From contig CP075496.1 of the NCBI GenBank assembly GCA_021613535.1, positions 6,200,001 through 6,264,000 on the forward strand: a stretch of DNA of 64,000 nucleotides, read 5' to 3'. Source of the DNA: Adineta vaga. Its lineage: Eukaryota > Rotifera. Below are positions 47,014 through 58,459 of this stretch, in pieces; the first letter of the stretch is position 1, and each line of letters begins with the position of its first letter. Position numbers and translations under genes: made by a program. A model generated the notes under the pieces. That model did not search any database. It had not been told where the DNA came from and was given only the letters and a program-made list of their open reading frames with translations.

Positions 47014-48443
47014 ATGAGTAATAGTACCTACGTTGTATTAAACAATTCTACAGATAAAATCGATGTTGCAATACCAATTAAAGACTCTGTTTCATTACAT
47101 ACAACGACCAATGGTACTGGTGATACATTAAAACATCGTTATTTACAAATAACAATTGCTGTAGTTCTTTATTGGTAGGAATATTAGTTAACAAAAAGTC
47201 TTCTTAATTTTTCATCATTTCTTAGGCTTGTTTCAATAACAATGGTTTTTTTAAACAAATACTTATTGAGTTCAAAAGATGTTAAAGTAGGATATCCTTT
47301 GTCTTTAGATAGATTTTTTGATAACTATGATTTATAGCTTGATGCACCGTTGTTTATTACATGGTATCAATGTATAGTAACAGTTGGAATCTGTGGTATA
47401 CTTGGAAGTTTAAATAAGAGTATTGGTGCTCTTTCAAAATTTCCTTCATTTAGCATTGATTTAAAAATCGCACGTGATGTAAATAATAAAATGATTTTTT
47501 TCTCATATAAAATTAAAACTGATAAATTTCATTGTAGGTCCTCCCGTTGTCAATCATGTTTGTTGCAATGATAACATTTAATAATTTAACTTTAAAGTAT
47601 TTGTCTGTTTCATTCTATATGGTTGGTCGTTCATTAACGACAGTTGCGAATGTCGTATGTGCATAATTCGAGTTGAGATGATTGATTAATATTTTGTCGG
47701 TTTTTTGCAGGTATTTACATACATTATGCTTGGCGAAAGAACTTCATATCACGCATTAGGTTGTTGTGCACTTATTATCGGTGGATTTTTTCTTGGTATT
47801 GATCAAGAAAATGAATTAGGTAAGTTATATTCTTGGATTTTCTTCTACATATATCCGTCTCTTCTAGGTACTCTTTCAATGTTTGGTGCACTTTGCGGTA
47901 TAGCCTCAAGTATATTTGTCGCTTTAAATGCAATATATACAACTCGTTGTTTACCGTGTGTCGATAAAAATGTTTGGCGTTTATGTTTATACAATAATTT
48001 CAATGCTTGCATTCTATTTCTTCCATTAATGCTTATTTTTAATGAAGTGCCTACTGTTTATAATTATCCGAAACTTTTCAATCATTCATTCTTATTTGCA
48101 ATGACTGTAGCCGGTATATTAGGTTTTTCAATGGGTTATGTTACTGGTTATCAGATACAAATGACAAGTCCATTAACACATAATGTATCTGGTACGGCGA
48201 AATCTTATGTTCAAACATTAATTGCTGTGATTGTTTATGTTGAAGTAAGATTATTGAACAAGATAAATGAAATAAAACGAAGAATTGTTTTTCTAGACAA
48301 AAACATCACTTTGGTGGTTGTCAAATATATTTGTTCTTGGTGGATCGGGTCTGTTTGCACATGTTCGTGCAACGGAAATGAAACGAAAACATAGTACAAT
48401 TAATTCAAGTGATAATAATTCCAATATAACTGTGTCGAAATAA
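47014..48443 (+). CDS. SLC35C1: GDP-fucose transporter (SLC35C1 family)
   Basis: Seven exons: 47014..47174, 47226..47286, 47338..47478, 47538..47654, 47711..47819, 47868..48244, 48297..48443; phases agree, 370 aa (human 364). It imports GDP-fucose into the Golgi in exchange for GMP, for fucosylation of glycans. About ten transmembrane helices. Strong family signatures: [95 protein letters not shown] and the C-terminal [14 protein letters not shown]. Complete. A short polar tail ends in VSK. Confidence 0.96.
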
Positions 48444-48723
48444 TGAATCTCAAAATCAGAAGAAAACTAAAAATCAATAGACTTTTAACGTACAAAAGAA
48501 TCTCGAAAAGCTTCATTTCTTTTCTTTTCTTTTCTTTATTTATTATTATTTCTTATTGATCTACATTCGACTATTCAACTGTGATCATTTTGTTCTCATA
48601 TTTATTCAGTTGTTTTCTATTGGAGAAAACAAAGTGAAATCTATTTATCTTATACAGTTTTAGTTTTTTTTTAAATGTGAAATAAATTAAAAGAAAACAA
48701 ACACATTCACCATTGTCAGTATA

Positions 48724-49235
48724 TTAATAATTTTGTTGGTGATGTTGATTGGATGAGCAATGGCTTTGACCAGAACACATATTGTGACGTGGTGGTTTAG
48801 CTGGTGTTCGAAGAGTACCTGATACAGTCATTGAATTATAATTACTGCTCGAACTTGCATAATTAGATGATACATTATAATTATTCGCTTGGCTTGACGA
48901 AGACTGAAATGGATTGAATGAGAACATGTCCGAAAACAGTATAACTATGTGTCTATTATCTAAATCAAATATTTGCTTGTATAATCGATCAATCAGAACT
49001 TTGATCATGTGAAAATAATGACTCATTCATATGTTGATTCTCTTATTTTTTCTTCTGATATAATACGTTTTCTTATTACGAATAAGATTTGTGTACTTAT
49101 ACGTAAGATACGTTAGCAAGATATTTGAGTAATTATTGTTCATATTCGATTGAGAACTTGTGCTGAGTCTAGAAACACTTGTGTTAGGTGCAGAATTGAA
49201 AGTTCCATCGAATGATACCTCAGAGTGTATCAGTT
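48724..49235 (-). CDS. Possible 3' exons of a Ser/Asn-rich protein
   Basis: An open exon ends at the stop at 48724 and probably starts at the acceptor near 48903 (TCCATTTCAG on the minus strand). It encodes SSSSQANNYNVSSNYASSS... and a His/Gln-rich end. A second open stretch on the same strand (49235..about 49110) follows a good acceptor and is also Ser/Asn-rich (SVSRLSTSSQSNMN). I could not join the two with matching phase, and no start exon was found, so this may be the tail of a gene or a decayed one. No domain recognised. Confidence 0.3.
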
Positions 49236-49853
49236 CTATAATAATAGCAAGTCAATAAAAAAAATTTTTAATTTTTAATTTTATTATTTGAGGAAAAGAG
49301 AGAAAAAAAAATAAACAGAAGGAGGAAAAATAAATAAATAAATATTGAGAAGGGATAATAAGAATAAGTGTAATTTAACGCGAGGCCTTTGGAATTTTTC
49401 TTTTTCAACCGTTTTAATGTACTTTCATATATTACAATGCGTTTTGATGTATTATAATGAAGTTTTTAACTTGCTTTAATTTATTTTTGTTCATTTTTCT
49501 TATAATTTTTGTTGTTTCAACGCTTTTCTTTTCGATGTTGGATAGTTGTGATGGAGATCAAGATGTTTTTTAACAATTGGAGAGATTTTACAAATAATGG
49601 GATTAGTTAAAGAGAGGTGAGTGTGGATGTGGTGTGGGTACTACATCTATCTAAGACCCACACCCACACCCATCTTGTAATATCGTTTCTACACTATTTA
49701 TGCGATCATCTGTGAATGCATTTACTATAAATATATATAACTTGTGTAAACTCCTTACTTTCTAATGATCAATATATCCCAAATTCTTGTGAAATATCTC
49801 GCTGAATTGATTCATAACCACCTGCAATCAATATTATAAATAATATCTGAATT
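49236..49853. other. Spacer with telomere-like tract
   Basis: Poly-A/T-rich DNA followed by GTGTGGATGTGGTGTGGG (49621-49638) and CCCACACCCACACCCA (49657-49672), an imperfect hairpin built from TGTGGG/CCCACA units. No gene supported. Confidence 0.5.
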
Positions 49854-51720
49854 TTGTACCATCAGACTAGTATTAAATACTGCACAATACATTCTTCTCT
49901 TGATGATTCCGTTCAAATCATATATATTAATGAATCATCACTTTTAACACTGCCATGTGATGTAAGTGTTAAATGTTTAGATTATGAATTTACTACTTCT
50001 TCATGTAAACAACAAACAATTGAAATTGAATTGAAACTGAATGGTATTTATGAACCATTAACAAAGGACGACGGCGTATGAGCAATGAGAAATAGGCGCT
50101 GAACAATTTAGTGAGAAATCTTTCTAGAAAAGTGAAATCAGTTATATTAGAGCAAGTCCAAGTAATACTGAGTGTATTGAAGCATGTTTTCATGCAAAAT
50201 ATGCTAAAACATTCTATAGATCTTTTATGCATATTGATTGTAGTTAGAGTAGGTCAGTTTTTGATTCTTCATTGAAAAGAGCATTTTATTCTGCATCGAT
50301 CCATATAAAAGCTATGTTTTTAAATCCACTATTAGGATTATTATTAATATCATTCTTTATATAGTGCTATACTAAAAATATATGATTTTGATCGATTTTT
50401 TACGTGAGCCGCTTCCGCTTACATACCAACCGAGAGAATGAAGCGAGGGCTACGAACTGGTATAAAATTCATTTGATTTCGGGTTGGTCTCGACCATCAA
50501 AACTTCACTTAATAATGTACGAATGCCAAAGTCTGTATTTTTTTACTAGTTTTGAGGACTTTGTATAGCAACAACTCATTTTTCACACAGAGAAATAATG
50601 TATTTGAAATCAGCAGAAAAATCTGAGTTGATCTATATAATTTTCAAGGCCATCAGAGTACCTTTATTTTCTTCGGAATACTTCCCCCTGCTTATTATCC
50701 TCAGGGATACATTCAAAAATGAACTTTGTTAAAAATGACATTTTATTCGTCCGTTGGCTACCCTGTTGATTTTGCTAAAATTATAACCTAATTATGTTTC
50801 AAATATAATACTGCAAGTAGCGTTTCGGTCAAATTTATTTTTGACCTTATCCCCGAGGGTGAGCACGAGGAAATATTTCGAGGAAAATAAAAGTACTCTG
50901 ATGGCCTTGAAAATTATATAGATCAAATACATTATTTCTCTGTTTGAAAAATGAGTTGTTGCTATACAAAGTCCTCAAAACTAGTAAAAAAATACAGACT
51001 TTGGCATTCGTACATTATTAAGTGAAGTTTAGATGGTCGAGACCAACCCGAAATCAAATGAATTTTATACCAGTTCGTAGCCCTCGCTTCATTCTCTCGA
51101 TTGGTATGTAAGCGGAAGCGGCTCACGCGAAAAATCGATCAAAATCATATATTTTTAGTATAGCACTATATAAAGAATGATATTAATAATAATCCTAATA
51201 GTGGATTTAAAAACATAGCTTTTATATGGATCGATGCAGAATAAAATGCTCTTTTCAATGAAGAATCAAAAACTGACCTACTCTAACTACAATCAATATG
51301 CATAAAAGATCTATAGAATGTTTTAGCATATTTTGCATGAAAACATGCTTCAATACACTCAGTATTACTTGGACTTGCTCTAATATAACTGATTTCACTT
51401 TTCTAGAAAGATTTCTCACTAAATTGTTCAGCGCCTATTTCTCATTGCTCATACGCCTCCGTCCTTTTCAAACATTTCATTGGTAATCTAACACATCGTT
51501 TAGAAACTGTTTTTCACTCGACAGCTATACACAAGTTTGAAAAGTTGTAGATGGATATATATGATAGTACACCAATAATGTTGAAGATATGGCACCTTGT
51601 TGATTTTTTGCTCATATATTTTTTTTTGTTAGTCATCATTTGCTTTATTTTAATAACGATACGAAAGTGTTACAAAGAGAAATTTGAAAACCACTTGAAC
51701 AACTCAAAACAGGCATAAAT
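49854..51720 (+). pseudogene. Decayed envelope-like glycoprotein fragment split by a foldback element
   Basis: The left part (49854..about 50065) encodes a Cys-containing ectodomain segment (IKYCTI, LTLPCDV, SSCKQQ). It parallels the same region of the second envelope-like copy at 56230-57105 (YCQV, INLSCDK, SSCTQR). The open frame runs into the foldback element at 50066. On the far side (about 51470-51720), short pieces in shifted frames resemble the following stem and a hydrophobic membrane segment. So one gene fragment was interrupted by the insertion and has since decayed. It has no intact start, is frame-broken and cannot make a full protein. Family inferred only from layout. Confidence 0.5.
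50066..51464. mobile_element. 1.4-kb foldback (long inverted repeat) element
   Basis: The left arm (50066 to about 50730) and right arm (about 50840 to 51464) are near-perfect reverse complements over most of their length. Both arms translate to the same 53-residue start (MHKRSIECFSIFCMKTCFNT...), which is an effect of the repeat and not a gene. The outer ends are GGACGACGGCGTATGAG and, reversed, GGACGGAGGCGTATGAG. A centre of about 100 bp lacks symmetry. No transposase is encoded, so it is non-autonomous. Target-site duplication is not obvious. High arm identity suggests either recent insertion or ongoing homogenisation. Confidence 0.85.
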
Positions 51721-53095
51721 ATAGTTGCAGACGTATTTTTCTTAGACAGTAACAATCCATAGTTCGAAGCGTCACTGTTTTATATTTTTCATTGTACATT
51801 GACAATAATTGCCTGTATTTTTTGATTTCTTACTATCTCTATAATACTGGAATGTTTCATTTTTCTTCTGTTTCCGTCGTTTATCAAATATTTCGAATAC
51901 TCAATAAACTATTCGACAATTAAATTAATTCATCTTTCAATAGTGATTAAAATATGTACTGAATAAAATTTTTTCTATTTCATTTTGTTAGACTCTATTT
52001 GACCACATTCTCGTCCTGCCAATATATGTACGCATCCTTTCTCCTATTCTCTCTTGATGCTCTCTTATTTCCCTCATTTCTCTTCTCTCCTCTCCCATTT
52101 CTTTCCTATTCTCTCTTGTATCTCTCTCTATCACTCTTGTCTTTGACATTGTTCCCTTTTCTGAAAGAAAGGCTTATACAGCGTTAAAATTATCGGCTTG
52201 AAATGCAAAAAAAAAAGTTTGTCTGTCCGACCCATCTAATCAGAACTCAGCATTCACTAAACTGCTAAAAACTGATCTGGGTGATGAGAAAAAGCTAACC
52301 TGATGGGTAATTGGGGTCGAGGACCTCGAATCTAACGTTAGTTTTTCGAAATTAGAAGTAGCTAATTATCAATTATTAATATGTGATAACGATTGTATTA
52401 TTTTGCGAACTGTACATTATAGACTATTTAAAATGAATTCGCGAAGTTAGAATCTCTAATTCGGATATATTAAAGTATTTATCCTATCTAACCCGATATT
52501 ACGAAATTTTTTTCATTTTTTGTGTGATTTCGTGCATTTTTCTGATTTTCAAAGATTTTTATACTTTTAAAGGGAATTTCATTAAGAGAAAACATGTAGA
52601 CGTGACACTTATTGAGGTCCAAATGTAGATTATGAAGTTCTGTGGGTTTTTACTCTGACTGGTTTGGGTGTTTGTCTTAACAAAAAATAGAGATTTTGGG
52701 TGTTAGTGTTGAAGGGGGTGCCTTTTTCACTTTGTGGACGGTTCATTTTTTTCATAAGTTAAACAGGTTGGGTGTTCGTGATTGTTTGCATAAATTAGTA
52801 ATACCGAATCTATTAGAATCAACGAATCTGAATTGAATGGACTTAAGTGGATTCCTTTCAACTATAATCCGATTATTTGCTCTAGTTTTGTTACATGAGT
52901 TAATGTCAAACTCACCCTCAACCGCTTCATCCTCCAGTAATTAATAACATATGAGATTTACATGGTTTTTCTCCTGTAGGTTTAATAACAGATAATGAAT
53001 ACAGAGTATCAAAATTATGACATACATAAAAATAGTATCAAATTTCATTTCATCTACTATATAAACAGAAAGTGAAAGAGAGAGCGAGAGAGATA
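51721..53095. other. Intergenic, with a CT-rich stretch
   Basis: No gene seen. A pyrimidine-rich block (CTCTTTCCC types) lies at about 52000-52170; its 62-codon frame is low-complexity. A (GA)n run lies just before the GPCR ATG. Confidence 0.45.
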
Positions 53096-54052
53096 ATGGC
53101 TAACTCATTAGTACAGCTTGGTACTGAATTAAGACAAATTATTATACCAATAATTATGTTTTTTGGCATACTAGGAAATTCACTCAATATTGCTGTACTC
53201 ACTAGATCTGCTCTGTATAAGCATGCTTGCTCTCGTTATTTTCTGGCTCTTGCTTGCACCAATCTTTTCTCTGCAACTGTGGTTCTTACTTTCCGTCTTT
53301 TAAGTGATGGATATCAGCTTGATGTGACCCGAACTTCTGTTGTTTTATGTAAAATGGTTTCATTTTTCTCTCAAACATCTGCAATATCCTCATCGTACAT
53401 GATTGTAGTTGCCTCGATCGATCGACTATGTGCCAGTTCAAGTAGTGTTCGTTTACGTGCGTTTAGCAATGTCAAAGTAAGTCGGTGGGTTATTCCATTT
53501 GTCCTTGTTTCAATTGCACTCTTTCATCTCAACACTTTAATTCTGACCGATTTACGATCGACCGACACGTTAGGATGCCGTGTTCGAGGTGATACTATCT
53601 ACAAACAAGTGTATATAGTCATACAAATTCTTTTATATGCTATTATTGCACCTGCTCTCATGGCAATCTTTGGTACTGTGACCATCTACAACATAAAAAA
53701 AACGCGTGTTATTCCTGCTGTAGGCGCACGCTATCGTCGCACTGAAAGTCAACTTGCTAGTATGCTCATCCTTCAAGTGAGCACTAACATTTTACTTGCA
53801 GCACCCGCAGGCTTCGCTTCTTTGATATCGGTTATGCCAAATACATTCTCAACTACGGTTGAGTTTTTTATTGCTTGGGTAATATGTCAGCTATTTCTTT
53901 ATGCTTCGTTTACTACACCCATCATTATGTATATTGTCTCCGCTAATATATATAGAAAAGAGCTCATTCGGTTGTTTCATAAAATACTATGTCGATGTGG
54001 TAATGGTCAAATCCATATAATAACTAATCAAATAACACCAATGAATTCATAA
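53096..54052 (+). CDS. Intronless class A (rhodopsin-like) GPCR, orphan
   Basis: Single exon, 318 aa, start at the first ATG (MANSLVQLG). Seven helices can be placed: TM1 FFGILGNSLNIAVL, TM2 FLALACTNLFSATVV, TM3 ending VVASIDRLCASS, TM4 about VIPFVLVSIALF, TM5 IVIQILLYAIIAPALM, TM6 QLASMLILQVSTNILL, TM7 ASFTTPIIMYIVSANIYRKE. The DRY box is DRL, TM2 has Asn where Asp is usual (ACTNLFS), and TM7 has TPIIMY in place of NPIIY. Cys pairs are present in the TM3 start (LCKMV) and loop 2 (LGCRV). It resembles FMRFamide/peptide-receptor-like families that are expanded in many invertebrates. Ligand unknown. It sits between two inverted-repeat elements. Confidence 0.8.
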   Translation: MANSLVQLGTELRQIIIPIIMFFGILGNSLNIAVLTRSALYKHACSRYFLALACTNLFSATVVLTFRLLSDGYQLDVTRTSVVLCKMVSFFSQTSAISSSYMIVVASIDRLCASSSSVRLRAFSNVKVSRWVIPFVLVSIALFHLNTLILTDLRSTDTLGCRVRGDTIYKQVYIVIQILLYAIIAPALMAIFGTVTIYNIKKTRVIPAVGARYRRTESQLASMLILQVSTNILLAAPAGFASLISVMPNTFSTTVEFFIAWVICQLFLYASFTTPIIMYIVSANIYRKELIRLFHKILCRCGNGQIHIITNQITPMNS

Positions 54053-54970
54053 CTCATTCCTAAGTTCGAATATTAATATATGCTTTTGCCTTCACGAAAT
54101 AAAAAAATTTTCTGTCAAGTGAAATCACATTTTGTTTGAAAGTTTTAGAAGTATTCTTCAAGTTATCGAAAAGTTTTTAGAAACCTTCCAAAACCCTTTT
54201 TTCACAAATTTTTGAAAAAAACCCTAAAAAAATGTGTTAAGTTTTTAATAAAATTTGAATATCTTGAAAAATTTCTAAAAATTCCCTAACAATGCTTGGA
54301 TATTTTAAAACTTTTTCGTAAAATTTTCAAAAAGCTATTGTTATTGTTAGCATTTTTCGGCTCTCAAAGTTGCTAGCGTTTGTGATAATAAAGCACTCAA
54401 CACTAAACTAGAGATTAAGTTGGCTCTCCTACACTCTAGAAAAAAGGTACTTTACTGTACTTTATAGGTTTCGTATAGTCTTCCTAATAAACTTCGGAAG
54501 GGTTCTTTATGTGTCGAACCAAACCACTGATGGTAACGCATCATTCATACGGAACTACTGAAAATTCAGAACGCGCTCTAAAGGTCCCGCCGAGTTTATA
54601 CTGAATCGTGCATTGTTCCGTAAACATCCCAAAGGCTCTGTGTCATATCTACGAAATCAGGATGAGTTCGTCAAACAGCTCTAAGGGTTCAGTATAATAT
54701 CTAAGAAACCCGTGGTAGTTCAGTACACAGCACTGCAGTTTCGCACACACTCTACGAAACTAGGAGAGTTTTCGCCAAACTGTTGCTAGCTTCATACATT
54801 GCCCAAAAGTTTGAGAAAATTTACGCGCAACTATGATGGCTTCTATATGCTTGTAACTATGATTCAGCATAGCTTTAACGAGACGATAATTCACTTCATA
54901 GAATGGGAGAGGCTTGAGAGAATTTTTTCAACCTATCAATTCTTTCATGCAACGGTTCAAGGTTTCGTAG
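54053..54970. other. Non-coding region with degenerate short repeats
   Basis: Poly-A/T rich to about 54370. From about 54430 it is less AT-rich, with recurring short motifs (CTACGAAA, AAGGGTTC, GAGTTTCGTCAAAC types) that look like diverged tandem units. A 100-codon frame at 54799 runs into the inverted-repeat arm and is not supported as a gene. Confidence 0.4.
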
Positions 54971-55402
54971 ACGTAGGCTATCTCAGACTAGGATTCGAAT
55001 TTTTTCTAAATGAATTCGCCTGTAGGTTAGATCAACTTCACACCAAGATGCAACACGACGAGCTCTATCGAATGAACACCTTTTTAGTTCAATTCGGATA
55101 AGTTCTAGTAGTAAAAATCGCTAAATGCACCAGTTTTTACTAGTAAATCTTACTAAAACCTGTATGGATTCGCTCATACGTTAGATCAAACGCTGAAACT
55201 TCATACATCGATAGAGCTCGAGTTGCTCTATCGATTGAATATCTTGGATGCTATCTTTAAACGTACTATAGCGGTAAAAATTACTAAATAGTAACTCATT
55301 ACTAATGAATTTACTATATCCAAAAAATATTGACTTAAGGTTAGATCAGATTAGATCAGTGTTGGACCAAGATAGAACTCAATGAGATCTATCGATTGAG
55401 TA
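54971..55402 (+). repeat. Left inverted-repeat arm
   Basis: Reverse complement is found at 57314..57745; contains recurring ATCGATAGAG/CTCTATCGAT sub-palindromes. Confidence 0.8.
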
Positions 55403-55786
55403 ACTTAGTTGTTATATTCCAGTAAGTAAAGATAGTATAATTTACTAATTACTGAATTTTCCACTAGTGCAATTTTTAAATTACTTTTTTAATGTACGGA
55501 AAGATGAGACTTCACTAGACGAAGAGTGGACCATTATACAATTCGATAATTTCTTTTGAGAGAATGCCTTTTCGGTTTCATCTGTATATATAATTTATTG
55601 AAAATGAGTTACAGCTCTTATGCTGAAGGAACGCTGTGTACGATTAATGAAAAAGCACTCTTTACAATAATTTTCTGCACGTTGAAAGCGATTCTTTTTG
55701 TTTCTTAATGCTTTATCATTATAATATATTGACTTCAATCCAATTGCGCTTCGGTATCGATTTGATTTGGAAAAGTAGATATAAAT

Positions 55787-57105
55787 TTGTTTCATAAACC
55801 GTCTTCTTATGATGGTGAATATGTGTCAAAATTGATCAATAAACATTTAAATGAAATTCTAGTGCAGTATCATCCAAATAAAATTTTGAAAGACGCACAA
55901 TCGACAATCCATTTTATTGATAAGCGACTTTATTATGAAAAGAATGAAGAAAAGCAATTAGTTACAGCTTCTGCTACCAATATTGCTGATATTAATTCGC
56001 CCATTCCGCATTTTTTATCCAACAACATTAGAAGTTCTTCGGAATCAAATAGCCTATAACAAAAAAAGTTTTGATTGTTTATCTCAAGCCGATTTAAAAT
56101 TTTCCTTATCAACAATATTTTCAAAAGTTGATCATACATGTACAAGTGAAAATTTGAAAGAATCATCGTCTATATTTCTTCAATCAGTTATCGCACAATC
56201 TTTATTTGTTTTACGTCAATGTTCGTTAAATGTTCGAAGTTCATTATATTCTCGACTATATAGCTATATCTACATTATTTCTACGAGTTCCATCTGACAT
56301 AAAGACAAAGTTCTTAGTTTATCGTTTAATTCCAATACCCATTGTTTTTAATGGGAATGAATATATTTATTCGAACCTTCCAAAAATAGTTGGAATTAAT
56401 CCACTAGAACAATCGTTAAGTACATGGAATGATGAAAGTGATATCAAACAATGTATATTCTCGCCTATCATTCAATGTGAAAAAAAGCCTATGTCGGTGT
56501 CAATATCGAAATCATTATGTCTATCTCAATTATTAGACGATAACCAATCAGTCACCAATATGTGCAAAATTAGCAGATCACAACATATGGATCAAGATGT
56601 AATTCATATCGACAACGGTATTTGGTTATTTGTTAACATTTATCAAACTGAATATTGTCAGGTTTCTTCAACTTCAAAAGAATTTAGTGAACCATTGTCA
56701 ATATCAGAAACAGCACTCATAAATCTGTCGTGTGACAAGACAATCACTTGCGCGAATGTTCAATTATCGTCATCATCTTGTACACAACGTCATCCGATTG
56801 TTGTTAAATCAAATATAGAATCAAAATTTCGACATCTATCAAATGTGGTCGTATCATTAAGGAACATGACCAACACACTAATATCATCTTATCAGAAACA
56901 ATCACAACAGTCTATTAATGAATTATCAACAATTCTTGCTTCGAAGCAATTATTGACAATTCACGATATAATATTATATATTATAGTTCTATTAGTAACT
57001 ATTATCTGCTCTATACTTTTGTATATATGGAGATATTTTCTAAGCAAAGTACGCAGGCCTGTACGTCGCTTAAGCACTGTTCTAGATGACATTTTTACTG
57101 TATAA
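55787..57105 (+). pseudogene. Envelope/fusion-glycoprotein-like gene, frame-broken
   Basis: Three overlapping open frames follow each other (about 55787-56040, 56040-56280, 56270-57105), so at least two frame changes separate the N-terminal, middle and C-terminal parts. The third part is 280 residues or longer. It has a Cys-rich ectodomain (QCIF, IIQCEK, SLCLSQ, YCQV, LSCDK, SSCTQR), a helical stem, one strong transmembrane helix (IILYIIVLLVTIICSILLYI) and a short basic tail. This is the layout of retroelement/baculovirus-type envelope fusion proteins, which bdelloid retroelements are reported to carry. No signal peptide or gag-pol part was seen nearby. Whether the breaks are mutations or unrecognised introns is not settled; decay is more likely. 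Family assignment is an inference. Confidence 0.5.
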
Positions 57106-57313
57106 TTGTATATATCTAGTTTTTCTGTACTTGATTTTTTTCTAGTAAATGTTAATATTCAATATTCATGTTTTGTTATGTAATACTATCAATGAATAGA
57201 AACATTTCTAAAAAATCAGTGCGTATACTTCGTTTTCCCTGCTATTATTCTGTCTTAAATTGATTTACAACAGTCTTTGCTGATTATAACTAATTTCAAC
57301 ATAGCATCCATGG

Positions 57314-57745
57314 TACTCAATCGATAGATCTCATCGAGTTCTATCTTGGTCCAACACTGATCTAATCTGATCTAACCTTAAGTCAATATTTTTTGGATAT
57401 AGTAAATTCATTAGTAACGAGTTACTATTTAGTAATTTTTACCACTATAGTACGTTTAAAGATAGCATCCAAGATATTCAATCGATAGAGCAACTCGAGC
57501 TCTATCGATGTATGAAGTTTCAGCGTTTGATCTACCGTATGAGCGAATCCATACAGGTTTTAGTAAGATTTACTAGTAAAAACTGGTGCATTTAGCGATT
57601 TTTACTACTAGAACTTATCCGAATTGAACTAAAAAGGTGTTCATTCGATAGAGCTCGTCGAGTTGCATCTTAGTGTAAAGTTGATCTAACCTACAGGCGA
57701 ATTCATTTAGAAAAAATTCGAATCCTAGTCTGAGATACCCTACGT
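57314..57745 (-). repeat. Right inverted-repeat arm
   Basis: Mirror of 54971..55402, with scattered mismatches. Confidence 0.8.
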
Positions 57746-58459
57746 GTTTCGTAGAATATTTTGAAATATATGAACATATCCGTATACTTTAAGGTGGATT
57801 CCGTGTAAGTTGTACACAACGGTTAATGGCATCGCAAAGATTGTTAGAGCTCAGCGAACTTTCTACGGAACCATTGACAGATGTCACTAGTTGGTTTAAC
57901 AAACACAGAGGACTCAGTGAAAGATATTTCTATACATACCGGCCGATGTCCACTTTTCAATAGACCGGTTAGGTAAAGAAGTAAGTGATGATATGTTATA
58001 AAGTACATCCTATCTTCTTGACTGTTTAGAATCAATCTCAATGGATTTAGTGAAATGACCCACACCCACCCTCAAGATCATCATTATCTTACGGATTTTT
58101 ATTCACCTCAAAAAGTATTAAAATTTGATTTATATAGTAGTAATTGTTTTTTAAATATATCAGCAGTCAACGAAAAGCGACCTCTGTATAAACGCTCCGG
58201 TTTCTTGTGTATTCACAATGATGGATATGTCAATGTGTAGAATTTCGGTTTCATGAAAAATAATATTGTCCGAAAAAAATTTATCTATTATTCATAAGAA
58301 TGAATTTAAAGACAAACGTTATTTTTTTGTCACCGAAATTCAGAATAAAAACACGTTTTTACGATTTTTGCTGTTTTTTTTCTCTTCTTCCGTTCTTTCT
58401 TCACATACCATTGACATTATCTCAAAACATTTTTCTTCCTACCAAACCAAACACTAACA
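57746..58459. other. Element flank and promoter of the ADP-ribosylglycohydrolase gene
   Basis: A CCCACACCCACCC tract lies at 58059-58071. A 61-codon frame at 58055..58240 may be a gene remnant but has no recognisable domain. T-rich sequence precedes the next ATG. Confidence 0.4.

Larger units (their letters stand above)
54971..57745. mobile_element. 2.8-kb inverted-repeat element carrying an envelope-like gene
   Basis: Two arms of about 432 bp in opposite orientation (54971..55402 and 57314..57745) enclose about 1.9 kb. Arms agree closely with a few substitutions and small indels. The interior holds the broken envelope-like gene at 55787..57105 and no transposase or reverse transcriptase. 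The exact outer limits and target-site duplication could not be fixed; similarity fades at the ACGTAGG ends. Confidence 0.75.

Noticed and set aside
49736-49850. Short minus stretch after an acceptor-like TTGCAG
   Set aside because: Only about 16 open codons, no donor to join it to the Ser/Asn-rich exons, and it overlaps the likely envelope-like remnant.
49993-51486. Two identical short proteins on opposite strands
   Set aside because: They are translations of the two arms of the foldback element, not genes.
54799-55101. 100-codon + frame
   Set aside because: It runs into the inverted-repeat arm, has no start context or domain, and ends in repeat sequence.
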